A DNA stretch of 64,000 nt from Heligmosomoides polygyrus polygyrus (lineage: Eukaryota; Nematoda; Chromadorea; Rhabditida; Heligmosomidae): NCBI GenBank assembly GCA_947396885.1, contig OX377202.1, positions 74,186,643 to 74,250,642 on the forward strand, given 5' to 3'. The position numbers were made by a program, and so were the translations under genes. How positions within the stretch are numbered: the stretch's first letter is position 1; each line of letters begins with the position of its first letter. The notes beneath the pieces are model-generated. The model saw nothing but the letters and a program-made list of their open reading frames with translations. It made no database searches and was not told the origin of the DNA. This document shows positions 12,301 to 20,400 of the stretch, piece by piece.

Positions 12301-15009
12301 CGAATTCGGGGTGTCGTATGGAATTCGAGGGATTTCCAAAGAATTGATGGGCTCATTTTCAGAAGACCCTGCCGAAGATAAAATGCACCTAATGTTGTCT
12401 ATCGCGGTTCGTTGTATATTGCCACCCCACCCGAAGATGAGACGCTGAACCATGTTACGAGAAACTGGAGCAGAATTGATCAGATCACCTAGTGTGCGTG
12501 GTATAGGGAGATAGAGATACTCACGACGCAGCATTCATCTCTACCCCTTATTTTATTTCTACCCTGCCTACTTTTTGATGAATCCAGCCTCTGTTTTACT
12601 CGATTTTTACTCATTGGACGACTGATTTCTCCAAGTTTCGCTAGACTATTCCAGGATCTGGAGAAGATGGATGAGCAGAAACGTCAGCCAGATAAAGTGT
12701 ACTCAACAATCATGGTCCCACGCCTCAACGAAAGCTCACTATTATCTAATCTTTGTTTTATGAAATTTGTTGTATACCAGGTTAAAAAACGTGTGTGGAT
12801 ACCTAAGATGAAAATCGTCGAAGAGACACTGCCTAACGAAAAGTGATACAGTGGAGCTTCTCGTGGATCTCTTTAAGATGAAGATGAACTCAGGCATGCG
12901 GCTCCAAAACAACAACGGTCCCGATATGTGGCAACAGATTTCGTCCTGAAGGAACTGTGGGGCCGATGTACTGATAATACTTTGATCATGTTGACCAGAA
13001 AAAGAAGTTTTGTGGCTACTGGCTTCGCCTTCTAGCAACATAGTACTGAAAACGGTCGTGCCTCTGATGATACCTATAGAATCACGTGTTTAAAACAGTA
13101 ATCAAGGAGTACATGGAGAGAGTCATGATTTACGCACTATGGAATGATCTGAGTATCAATTTGGTTTATTGCAGATTAATTTGTGAAGCTGTAATTATAA
13201 CTAAAAAATGCTGTTGACTAAGTACTGGACAGCACCGTTGTTACTTTGCACGGTTCCTTATTTATCTATTTATTTATGCGCCAAAGGCGCGCTAATACAA
13301 CAGCACAATACAACAACAATGAACAGTAGGCAAACTCTTGACTAAAAGAAACTCAACAGCAGACACTTCAAACCCAGTAATGAACTATTAGGTCGCAAAG
13401 GTTTTAGAAAAAGCTGATATATTGATAATTTTACGGGCATAATTGATTTTGAAAGGTTTTGAAAAGGCTGAGCTTACAATTTAATAAAGTTACATATTTT
13501 CATATATAGGCAACGAGAAATCATCCTAACATCCGACTTCTTGTTGGGGCTTTGCTCCAGTATTGATAGTGATCTATAGTCTTTGCTTGTTGTCCGACGC
13601 ACGCTATTTCCACGATTCTAATCTCATTCGGTCAACACCGATTAGAAATCCATAGGAATCGATTGATAGTGATCAGCTAGTCAGTATTGTCGCCCTCTGC
13701 AAAGCCTGTCCACTGGACAACACATTCTGTGATTGCTCGGACAGCCAGCCCGACTATCTCTTTTGTACATACATAGCAGGGTATGGTTACCCTCAAATCA
13801 TATGAAACCTTCAGGGGCCGGATTCATCAACAATTAAACCCATGGGTATGCGGGGTATAAGGGGTAGAGATAAGATAAGAGTCTGGAAGAGATAAGGCAG
13901 GAGTTAGAGACGCAGGCTTCGATCGTGGGTATCTCTACCCCCTATACCCGCGGGTTAGCCGTTGATGAATCCGTCCTCAGGATGCTTCATGAAACCTTCA
14001 GGATACTTCATAATGCTTGTGTAGAGTTATACGCAGCAAATGAAAAGCTCATATGCTTTTGCGATACAATGCGGGGAAAAGGACAACCCACGCAGAATTG
14101 TACCTGACCCCGTCTCCCGTGATTGGCTGTCGCCTGCCGCAGTGGCAGAGCCAAGGGCATCTGCGGGATACATGACAACTTACCAAAGGAACGAAAAGAA
14201 ATGTGAAGAGGACAGTGTGAGATGAGGAAAGAAGAAACCTGGGCGGTTGTAATTCTACCTCTTCCGAAAAGACAAATCTCTCCTACTGGTTCAACATTTC
14301 TGTACACATGACCGTTTTATAGTGAGCGTTTGTGGGCGTTACCCTTGCCACTGTGCGAAATTATGTGAAACCGAAACGTTCTATAAGTACGTGTAACTAC
14401 AGAATTTAAAGAAATGGAGACGTTTCAGCACGAACGGGTCGAAGAATCCTCCATGGCACGGATCAAAGGATGGCTCAGAAATTCCAATCCATTCCCAGGT
14501 ATATACATTTTCTTTAGTTTGTGAAATATCTATCCTTCTTTTTTTATGATCTTGCTTCATAGGAATATTTTAGCAAGTGTTCAATAAGAGAAGATGGTCC
14601 TAATCTCTTGAATCAATCCTGTGTCTTAGACACTTCAACCAGTCACACTGCTCTTAGCCTCGTGAACTTGTCAAGAAAAGTGGAGCCCTTCCAAAGATAT
14701 TCGACTGAGCTGAAATTAGTATCCACTGCCAATGTTTTCTCGTTTGACCATGTGTGGCGCATATTCTTCAAGTGCATTCTTATCACAAAGAAATCTGATA
14801 GCACTGAGACCGGCAATAATTTCTTTGTAGTTCACAGCTCTTTATTCAAGGATTTGCTGGAGTACTGTTATGGCGAAGAGTCAACTAGTGCGGTGGATGA
14901 CATGCTGCGCGAGAAGTACATGTACGGAGCTGAAGAGGTGCCCATTCAACTGATGAACGATTTGCGAATTGAACGTCTTCGACGTGAATACAAACAATCT
15001 CAGTTGTGA
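184..15009 (+). CDS. FN3-domain type I transmembrane protein, 3' part of gene (six exons)
   Basis: Exons 184-375, 8089-8222, 11052-11181, 11482-11625, 14403-14498 and 14831-15009 join into one frame of about 290 residues ending at TGA 15007-15009. Every junction has GT/AG sites and matching phase (1,0,1,1,1). In order the product has the C-terminal part of one FN3 domain, a complete FN3 domain, a membrane segment with a basic stop-transfer (SKRRK), and a ~110-residue cytoplasmic tail. This architecture is typical of cell-surface adhesion or receptor proteins; which one is unknown, because the N-terminal exons lie before the window. No kinase, phosphatase or FIGQY-type tail motif is visible. 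The first two introns are 7.7 and 2.8 kb and full of transposons. Exon structure is seen directly; the surface-receptor role is inferred from the family. An additional exon inside the 7.7-kb intron cannot be excluded. Confidence 0.8.
376..2296. other. Intron segment with GC-rich hairpin island
   Basis: This is the first part of the 7.7-kb intron. The only structure I see is a GC-rich island at about 1013-1245, unlike its AT-rich surroundings, with a strong hairpin at 1184-1216 (13-bp arms TCTCACCCGCAGC/GCTGCGGGTGAGA). Open frames across the island on both strands look like base-composition artefacts. No splice-supported exon was found. Confidence 0.4.
2297..2395. repeat. Foldback MITE-like hairpin
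   Basis: Arms of about 40 bp (2297-2337 and 2354-2395) are near-complementary: GCTCACCCTGAGCGACGCCT on the left is mirrored by AGGCATCGCTCGGAGTGAGC on the right, and AGCTCCCATATCGA by its complement. The loop is about 16 bp. This is a small non-autonomous foldback inside an intron; no target duplication is obvious. Confidence 0.6.
2485..3707 (-). mobile_element. Mariner (bandit-like) copy A, degenerate
   Basis: A 1223-bp Tc1/mariner element in reverse orientation, flanked by TA at 2483-2484 and 3708-3709. Its ends match the copies at 9107 and 24793 (TTAGGTTGGAAAAA-type inverted repeats). On the minus strand, 3226-2579 translates to the C-terminal half of a mariner transposase: GDEFCVLYANF holds the first catalytic Asp and MILHDNAKPHVARL the second. 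The third (YSPDLAPSDYHLF in the other copies) falls in a frameshifted stretch. The N-terminal half is broken by other frameshifts, so the copy is dead. Identity with hookworm 'bandit' is from memory of that family. Confidence 0.85.
3708..4974. other. Intron segment, no feature recognised
   Basis: AT-rich intron sequence with a 12-G homopolymer at 4912-4923. I see no exon, repeat pair or transposon end here. Confidence 0.4.
4975..5139. mobile_element. GGCCGGATTCA-type MITE, copy 1
   Basis: A 165-bp foldback. The ends are GGCCGGATTCACCAACGACTT and, at the right, its near-complement (AAGTCGTCGATGAATCCGGCT). A nested inner inverted repeat surrounds GATAGCGCGGCTTATC/GATAAGCCGCG. The termini are shared with 13816-13976. 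It has no coding capacity. The mobilising transposase is unknown. Confidence 0.65.
5140..6324. other. Intron segment, no feature recognised
   Basis: Long intron sequence. Short open frames at about 5474-5938 and 6058-6357 show no recognisable domain and no good splice sites, so I leave them uncalled. Confidence 0.3.
6325..6421 (-). mobile_element. 5'-truncated RTE-like 3' end
   Basis: The minus strand reads PDQTFDRKKCRQRSRKADPN followed by TKREKR and a stop, then a GAA-rich tail. The same C-terminus and tail (HPDQAFDREKW..., RKRDKR, stop, GAA-rich) ends the RTE-like element at 40891-45520. Only about 95 bp of the retrotransposon 3' end is present, as expected for severe 5' truncation at insertion. 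Confidence 0.55.
6670..7590. mobile_element. Large AT-rich foldback element
   Basis: The left side (about 6676-6770, GGACACTCTTCTAAGCTGGC) is mirrored at the right (about 7500-7590, GCTAGCTTAGAAGAGTGCCC), and both sides also carry repeated 'caaattggacac'-type units near their outer ends. The interior is AT-rich and non-coding. It is probably a non-autonomous DNA element of about 0.9 kb within the intron; outer limits are approximate. A TATA-rich low-complexity tract at about 6560-6660 precedes it. Confidence 0.45.
7591..8088. other. Intron end, nothing recognised
   Basis: The last stretch of the first intron before the acceptor at 8088. I see no repeat pair or exon. Confidence 0.3.
8089..8222 (+). 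CDS. FN3 exon 2 (N-terminal half of second FN3 domain)
   Basis: The acceptor CCATTTCAG ends at 8088 and the donor GTGAGC starts at 8223. It enters in phase 1 (G+TT completes a Val codon with the exon at 184-375) and leaves in phase 0. It encodes the linker and first strands of an FN3 domain: PSPMNVRLVDESELRWDPVE has the expected P.NV....L.W.P pattern, followed by SYRVESRYEK. Confidence 0.78.
8223..9106. other. Intron segment before mariner copy B
   Basis: Intron sequence between the FN3 exon and the mariner. No exon or repeat that I can support. Confidence 0.35.
9107..10368 (+). mobile_element. Mariner (bandit-like) copy B, frameshifted
   Basis: 1262 bp, with terminal repeats TTAGGTTGGAAAAAAAGTCT at the left and the complement at the right, and TA at 9105-9106 and 10369-10370. 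The frame from 9177 gives the N-terminal helix-turn-helix region up to YEWFGKSLKGDYSL. A one-base deletion near 9460 then moves the rest to another frame (AWSGRPTGLDD, LAEKLEVSHRIVGIHLKNLG). The first catalytic Asp block reads TSEESWVLYANF instead of GDE; the second (MILHDGAKPHVA) and third (YSPDLAPSDYHLF) are present. It is non-functional. It is very similar to copy C and shares its frameshift. Confidence 0.88.
10369..10727. other. Intron segment, nothing recognised
   Basis: Intron sequence between mariner copy B and the SINE copy. I find no exon or repeat pair. Confidence 0.35.
10728..10940 (-). mobile_element. tRNA-derived SINE (family 1) copy
   Basis: Read on the minus strand it has a tRNA-like head (GGCGCCGGATGTCGCGTGCA, then a B-box-like CTGGTTCGAGTTTCG) followed by a body containing AAGCCTTCCAT, GGGAAGGATA and a GGCCAAAAACGCAT end. 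The order and sequence match copies at 31340-31550 (+), 54465-54665 (-) and, partly, 34718-34830 (+). It lies in an intron 111 bp before an FN3 exon. Confidence 0.6.
11052..11181 (+). CDS. FN3 exon 3 (C-terminal half of second FN3 domain)
   Basis: The acceptor CTTATTTCAG ends at 11051 and the donor GTAAGC starts at 11182. It begins in phase 0, matching exon 8089-8222, and ends in phase 1. GQSFRVRSLRSPYQPSAPS is the F/G-strand block of FN3 (Y.FRVR..N..G.S..S), so with the previous exon it completes a domain of about 80 residues directly before the membrane segment. Confidence 0.75.
11482..11625 (+). CDS. Transmembrane and juxtamembrane exon
   Basis: The acceptor AAATTTTTAG ends at 11481 and the donor GTATGT starts at 11626, phase 1 on both sides. 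Joined to the preceding exon (G|GT) it reads SKLPS, then a hydrophobic stretch WWAVSGGFLFFFVFLTLYLF, then SKRRKCIGRGERKSKQ. That is a single membrane-spanning helix with a positively charged cytoplasmic stop-transfer, so the FN3 domains are extracellular. The other frame across this interval encodes nothing convincing. Confidence 0.78.
11848..12456 (-). mobile_element. Non-autonomous retroelement-like fragment with AAAT tail
   Basis: On the minus strand this interval starts with about 55 bp closely similar to the 5' end of the intact RTE at 61897 (both contain TTGCCACC and GATGAGRCGCTGAACCATGT on the plus strand). It ends in GAATAAATAAATAAATAAA, a tail like that of the CR1 copy at 56278-56902. 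Nothing between resembles endonuclease or reverse transcriptase. It may be a short element built from an RTE 5' end and another tail, or two unrelated scraps. Confidence 0.4.
12534..12593. repeat. Diverged half of a GGCCGGATTCA-type MITE
   Basis: CATCTCTACCCCTTATTTTA ... TTGATGAATCCAGCCTC resembles the right half of the MITE at 13816-13976 (ATCTCTACCCCCTATACCCG ... TTGATGAATCCGTCCTC). No left half is visible. Confidence 0.4.
12600..13815. other. Intron segment with a retroelement-like tail
   Basis: No exon recognised. At 13257-13290 there is TATTTATCTATTTATTTATG, on the minus strand an AAATAAAT tail like those at 11849 and 47821, which suggests the 3' end of a minus-strand retroelement of unknown body. 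Confidence 0.35.
13816..13976. mobile_element. GGCCGGATTCA-type MITE, copy 2
   Basis: A foldback of about 160 bp. GGCCGGATTCATCAACAATT begins it and GTTGATGAATCCGTCC ends it. Inner arms ATGCGGGGTATAAGGGGTAG and TACCCCCTATACCCGCGGGT pair. Termini match the copy at 4975-5139 although the interiors differ, so the two form one family defined by its ends. Confidence 0.65.
14403..14498 (+). CDS. Cytoplasmic tail exon a
   Basis: The acceptor TAACTACAG ends at 14402 and the donor GTATAT starts at 14499, phase 1 on both sides. It continues the frame from 11625 (G|AA gives Glu) and encodes a polar, charged stretch, EFKEMETFQHERVEESSMAR, then a segment ending in NPFP. NPF is a known EH-domain-binding motif in endocytic cargo and adaptors, but a single occurrence is weak evidence. 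Length and splice phase support the exon; its function is unknown. Confidence 0.65.
14831..15009 (+). CDS. Terminal cytoplasmic exon with stop codon
   Basis: The acceptor TTTCTTTGTAG ends at 14830. TT completes the Val codon from the previous exon, and the frame runs to TGA at 15007-15009. The ~58 residues are charged and probably helical (DLLEYCYGEESTS, VDDMLREKYMYG, LRIERLRREYKQSQL at the C-terminus). I do not recognise a named domain. An AATAAA lies 77 bp after the stop. Confidence 0.72.
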
Positions 15010-15085
15010 CGTTTTTAACATGTAGAGTTGCCGCATCGTTACAGATTATTGCTAGTTGTTATGTGCACATAGTGCAGCTCTCGAA

Positions 15086-15091
15086 AATAAA
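15086..15091 (+). promoter_or_regulatory. Polyadenylation signal of the FN3 gene
   Basis: A canonical AATAAA lies 77 bases after the TGA at 15009 and is followed by a T-rich stretch. It is the expected position for 3'-end formation of the FN3 transmembrane gene. Confidence 0.6.
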
Positions 15092-15099
15092 TGTTTTTT

Positions 15100-15679
15100 G
15101 TGATGAACTCCAGCGAAGATTAGCTGAGGAAGGTTAGGTCCCGTAGCATTCACCAGGTTTCTTCGAATCGCAAAAACGACAGAAATTATGTAAAGTCCTG
15201 TGATTGTCATATCTCTATAATAGAACGTTATCGATTTGGATGAGGTTTGGAAAAGTTTTACTGCAGCTGTCGCGGAGAATTTCGAAGTTCATTATATGAA
15301 GCCTTTCCAAAAGAAGAACTGGATGCGCTCGTGGTCAGCAACGTTTTCATTACATTGCATAAACTCGACATAAGAGGTCAGCCCGATGGGCTTGCCCGAC
15401 CTATGCCAACAGTCGGCCTCAATGGTCAAAGTGTGTGTATCTAAAGGCGCTAAGCCTTTCTCGCTGCTCGCTTGCATGTAAACTGAAGTTTCTGGGAAGA
15501 AGATTGAGTGAGCCCAAGCTCGTACAGAACCATAAATAAAGTCAGAATCCGAAAATGTGAACATGCTGCCCAAAAAAATTATGTATGTCCTTTCAAAAAT
15601 GCAAACATGCTGTACAATGAAACAACGCTGACTTCTGACTGAGGGTCCAGTTGTAATGCGTTGGTAGCAGGTGCTCCCC
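15100..15679. other. Intergenic stretch downstream of the FN3 gene
   Basis: No exon or repeat that I can support. Open frames at 15247-15444 and 15292-15573 show no recognised domain. Confidence 0.3.
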
Positions 15680-16010
15680 GTTCCAGCTTACAAGGGAACT
15701 GTCTGAACGGTACGCCCGAACGGCAAGAACGAGTACTATAGGGAGAATCCCCGTCCTCCAAATAGTAACCGAACATGTTTTGTTTTTGCCGAATCCTTGA
15801 GGGAAACGAGTACGAGGGTGTAATAGTTAAGGGTCCGCAGAGTGAGCTCTTCACGGCAGCGCAAGACACTGGCGTCGTGGACTGGGCGGCGCAGAGGTAG
15901 AATGCACGTTTCATGTTCGTGAGGTCTAGGGTTCAGTTCCCATGCGACGTGGTGTTTTTGCACTTTTACCATAGTATCGGATTTCCATAGAGATTTCCAT
16001 ATCTGAATTT
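15680..16010 (+). mobile_element. Dimeric tRNA-derived SINE (family 2), copy 1
   Basis: Two tRNA-like heads lie in tandem. The first is around GGGTGTAATAGTTAAGGGTC (15818) and the second around GGCGCAGAGGTAGAATGCAC (15887), with a B-box-like GTCTAGGGTTCAGTTCC. It begins with AAGGGAACTGTCTGAA and ends with GATTTCCATAGAGATTTCCA. The same unit is present in reverse at 16750-17066, with both ends conserved. Confidence 0.65.
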
Positions 16011-16352
16011 GTTTTTGGAGTTTGCTACGGTAAGATGTTTTTATTACTTATTATTTGTCGACATCTAGTAATTTACCAGCAATGTCCGAAACATGCCAAA
16101 TTTTTTCATGAAACTTTTACTCCAATAAATTGTTCTCATTGTCAATGTAAGAAATTTTGACATAGGAACAACGTGAAAATGCTTCAAATGCAATTTGTTA
16201 GTGTTGGTGAGGTGAGTATCACCAGTGTACCCACAGGAGGGGACCACATGATCTTCAACTTGACCTACCACCTCGATCAATATTCTCGCCTCTGTTACGC
16301 TTACAAAGTCCCGCGGTTATAATAAGCTGCTGCCGCCAACACTGACTCTACA

Positions 16353-16571
16353 ATGTCTGCTAACCCTCGAGTGGTCATTCACCTATTGACACTGAAGTGC
16401 GGATCTCCACTAGATGCTGTCCCTTCGAAAGACGCAATGAAGCTGACGGAAAGGATAGCAAGTATCCTACGGGATTTCGAACTGCGACAGCTGGAGAAGT
16501 TGGAGGTAGTGGAAGAAGGGGACCAAGGGTTTCAACCAGAAGAGGATTGTGCCGGAGTCACGTCAGTCTAA
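16353..16571 (+). CDS. Small hypothetical ORF between inverted SINE copies
   Basis: 72 codons, starting MSANPRVVIHLLTLKCGSPL and including a charged helical stretch (LRDFELRQLEKLEVVEEGDQ). It sits between two oppositely oriented SINE copies, so it may be the remnant of a gene or of an element carried with them. I do not recognise a domain, and there is no sign of splice sites. It could be a chance ORF. Confidence 0.25.
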   Translation: MSANPRVVIHLLTLKCGSPLDAVPSKDAMKLTERIASILRDFELRQLEKLEVVEEGDQGFQPEEDCAGVTSV

Positions 16572-16749
16572 CCAGTGAAGGCACTATCACGTTTTCGGGA
16601 GGACAGATCGTTTCGGAGGAAAAGGCTTGGCTATACTAGAATTGTTATACTATACAAGTTTGAGAACTGGGGAAAGTGGACTGTATCGTGATTCCAGGCT
16701 TGGGCTGCAGCGGAGTACTACTGGGCAGGAGCTGTGAAACCAAACACAA

Positions 16750-17066
16750 GTTGAGATATGGAAATCTCTATGGAAATCGGATACTATGGTAAAAATGCAA
16801 AAACGCGAAGCAGCATCTGACCCGAACCCTAGACCTCACGAACACCCTCTACCACTGCGCCACTTAGTCCACGACACCTGGATCTTGCGCTGCCGTAGCA
16901 AGCTCGCTCTGCGGACCCTTAACCATTGCACCCTCGTACTCGTTTGCCTCAAGGATTCGGCAAAAACAAAACATGTTCTTTTACTATTTGGAGGACGAGG
17001 ATTCTCCCTATAGTACTCGTTCTTGCCGTTCCGGCGTACCCTTCAGACAGTTCCCTTGTTAGTGTG
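16750..17066 (-). mobile_element. Dimeric tRNA-derived SINE (family 2), copy 2
   Basis: The reverse complement of this interval matches copy 1 throughout: AAGGGAACTGTCTGAA at one end, two tRNA-like heads (GGTGCAATGGTTAAGGGTCC, then GTGGCGCAGTGGTAGAGGGT with GTCTAGGGTTCG) and GATTTCCATAGAGATTTCCA at the other. The A and B boxes are better preserved than in copy 1. Confidence 0.65.
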
Positions 17067-17655
17067 GTCCATGAACGACTGAGCTGTGGCTGTCTTGGAC
17101 TGTTGACCCACATTGCAATTTTATTCCATTTAATTCTACTACTTCATTACTAAAAGCAGGTGATTGACCTTCAAGACTTGAACCTGTTGGAGACCATAAG
17201 AGAACGGGTCGAACAACATTTTATGCTCTTCAAAAAGGGGAAGGCGCGATAAAAATCAGTACTATTGTTATCGAATTATCTGTTCTTTATAAGCATGCAA
17301 ACAGAAGAACTCCGAGCAGCCCTCGATCTCGTGCTTATTAGTCCGCCACCCTACCCAATCATCACTTCTACAGCGAAATTGCAGCATGCAAGATGCCACC
17401 GCCCACCACCTCTGCATTCATAACTCTTTTCTGGACTCTGGCTCAGATACATGCAATTGCATTTATTGCATTTATCGCAAAAAATGCCTTTAAAGAAGGT
17501 CGCTGAGAAAATTGCCGACATCAGCTTATCGCAAAAGGCCATCCATTACGACGGCGTGCGTTGAAGCTATACCGAAAGCAAGGTGTTAGTTGGGTAGAGA
17601 AATCTGAAAAGGCGCCGTCTCTTCAGAGAGACGGCATGCACTCTGAATCAAAGTA
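17067..17655. other. Intergenic stretch, nothing recognised
   Basis: No repeat pair, exon or element end seen apart from the TA at 17654-17655 used by the adjacent mariner. Confidence 0.3.
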
Positions 17656-18923
17656 TTAGGTTGGTGCATAAGTTCTCGGACATTTGATCCCTCCTGAATT
17701 GAAAGCGCATTTTCCCGCCAAATTTCTCACATGCATCAACGCGTGAATGATGGATCGATAGAGAAAGGAAAGGGCTACAAAACTGTTCCTAACATTTACT
17801 TCTGCGTTGTTAACGTCAGCTATTATGGCTAAGCAATTCATCCCAACTGAGACGCATATTCGGCGCGTCATGTTAGTCCTGCATCAATCTGGCCTCAATG
17901 CCAACGAATCGTATCGTCGGCTGAAGGATGTTTACAACGAGAGTGCTCCTGCTCGAAGTACTGTGTACCAGTGGTTCTCGAAGTTTGCAGTTGGTGAATT
18001 CTCCGTTGAAGATAATGAACGAGAAGGGCGCCGATGACAGTGGATTTAGATGGCCTCCGAAGTAGAGTGGAAGCGGACCCATACCAAACCACTCGCGAAC
18101 TATCAAGCACTCTTGGTGTTAGTCACTCAACAATCCTTCGAGGATTGAAGTCAATTGGTATGGTGCAAAAATTGGGTCGCTGGGTACCTCACGACTTGAC
18201 ACAACATGACATGGATCGCAGAGCCGATGTCGCTCTGTCTATCCTTACCCTCAGACGTACACACGGATGGCTGGACAACCTTGTCACCGGGGATGAGAAG
18301 TGGATAGTCTACTCTAATTATCACCGGCGTGCACAGTGGGTTGACGCAACTGGAGAGGCAGAGGACGTTCTGAAACCCGACCTTCACGTGAAAAAGGTGA
18401 TGCTATGCATTTGGTGTAGCGTTCTTGGCGTAAAATACTGAGAGCTGCTGGACGAAGGGATAACAGTGACGGTAGAGGTTTGCGTCAACCAACTGAGGAA
18501 GTTGAGGGCCCACCTTCAAACCACACGAGGAGAGCAAGTGAAGGTGTATCTTCAACACGACAACGCTAGACCGCGTATTGCTAGAGCGACGGCGGCTGAG
18601 TTGGCGGACTACGGATGGACCGTTCTTCCACATCCACCTTACTCACCAGATCTCGCTCCTTCTGATTATCATTTGTTTTCAAGCCTTCAACGCTATTTGG
18701 ACGGCCAGCAATTTAGGAACCGAGAGGATGTCAAAGAGGCACTGCTCACATTTTTCGAATCACAACCGTTTTGGAGAAAAGGCATCCATGACTTACCAGC
18801 AGGTTGGCGAAAGTCAATTGATGTAAAGGCTGGTTACTTCAAATGATTTGATATTGTTGTTCGTATGTTGTGATAATAAATATGTCATGCCCCAAATTTC
18901 GGAGAACTTGTTCACCAACCTGA
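17656..18923 (+). mobile_element. Mariner of a second family, near-complete
   Basis: 1268 bp with ends TTAGGTTGGTGCATAAGTTC and, at the right, GAACTTGTTCACCAACCTGA. TA lies at 17654-17655; the right TA has decayed to CA. The transposase starts MAKQFIPTETHIRRV at 17825 and is read in three pieces (17825-18037, 18034-18441, 18466-18846), separated by one frameshift at about 18035 and one in-frame stop at 18439. Motifs are HTH region STVYQWFSKFAVGEF, VTGDEKWIVYSN (Asp 1), LQHDNARPRIA (Asp 2) and PYSPDLAPSDYHLFSS (Asp 3). The catalytic residues are all intact, so this copy is recently inactivated. Confidence 0.88.
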
Positions 18924-20149
18924 CATAAGGTTCACGTCCAGTGTGGTCAGCCAAGCGTTACACCCTTCCAGGTTCGACAAAGCTAATTTTGGGTGTATTT
19001 GTTCGTCAACAGGGCAACTTTCTTTTTGTCGAAATTAACGAAGTTCGTCCTATCTTCATACTTATTCAAAAACATTGTGAAACACCTGGCCCCGTTATGT
19101 CTAGGTTGTTAATTGTTTCAAACGTTTTGCGATGTCATTTTCCCTCTTTAGTACTTCGTTTCATTTCGTCTGGTTCCATTGTTCCCCACTGGTAAAACGT
19201 TTGTTGGCTAACTTGGATTTTGATGCAATAAATAACTATAAAATTATATGGCCTCTAATGACCCTGACATTCATTGGCTGATTTTAAGAGCCAGTCGTCT
19301 ATGAAATGCATAAAAGGCAGAGAGTCTAGAGCGCGCTTGTGTCAAGAAGGCTCATGTTTTTTCAGGAACGTTAGGAGGTTTTTCTGAAATGACAGCAATC
19401 AGTTTGCAGTGGGCACATGCCCTAGGATAGGCTTAAACTTATTCCCTTGTCTTGTTATGGAGACAAGCGCTAGTATTGTACCTGTTTTCCCAGAGAACGG
19501 GAGGAGCCCTTCCGAAGCGCAGCTGACTGTTGAAACTATCGCATGAGTAGAAGCAAAAAGAGCGGAGAACCTCTATCAATTATGTTGAACTGCGTTGTTT
19601 CGGAACGTGCCATGCTGCGCACCGTTTAAATGGTTAAGGCGACGTCCTTTTTACTCTGCGTATAATGGTTTTTAACATAGCTTATGCCAGACTGTTGTCG
19701 ATTCCTTGATCATGAATGAGGTAAGAGTCGCTGTTTCCGCATACACTAATGAAGGGCTGTGGTCGTCAAAAACTAGAGTTTCAGCTGAAATCTTTCAAAA
19801 GTGTAATACAGGAAGAGCAAGCCTCATGTGCACGCTTTCGTCGTCAATTTTGTTTTCTTCCGCGGCCAGAATGTAAGGATACTTTGGTAGGCGATCCTTT
19901 CCTTCTTATCGAGCTCCCATGAAACTTCAAGTTGGAAAAAGGATCATTAGCAAGAGCTCGGCTGATTATAAATATTTCTGCCAAAATTGCAAAATGAAAC
20001 ACCTGGCCACCTAGGCACCTAGAAAAACCTGGATTTGGAATAAATTGTGCAAAATAGTCAATAAAAATATCACAATATCAGTTTTTTGCCTTCAAGCATT
20101 TTTAGAAACGTGTATGATACTTTTCCAGCCATTTAAACAAATACGTTCA
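18924..20149. other. Intergenic stretch, nothing recognised
   Basis: AT-rich sequence without a supported exon, repeat pair or transposon end. Confidence 0.3.
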
Positions 20150-20400
20150 GAATAAAATGTCATTTCGAAAACAAATCAAGATGTGCAAAAAGGAGAGCAA
20201 CAATAGGATCGATCCAACAACCTCACACACGGCGAGGTTGAGCACTACCCCTGCGCCACCGCGGCAGTTTCTTGCCCGTTCTTAAGGAGTCCTCATTACT
20301 CATCTCTCTCGCTCCAGCTCTTTCGCAGGGCCAGACTGCGCTCTGGCCACCCAACTTCGGCAGGTCACAATTCGCTCAGGAGTTTCATTTTGCAATTTGA
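20150..20400 (-). repeat. tRNA-like SINE head
   Basis: On the minus strand CGGTGGCGCAGGGGTAGTGC (A-box-like) is followed after about 25 bases by TGAGGTTGTTGGATCGATCC (B-box-like GGATCGATCC). Internal Pol III box spacing is right for a tRNA-derived element, but no clover-leaf anticodon arm was found. The body limits are approximate. Confidence 0.45.

Noticed and set aside
20150..20400. A genuine tRNA gene
   Set aside because: A and B boxes are present, but acceptor and anticodon stems do not pair convincingly, so a SINE head is the better reading.
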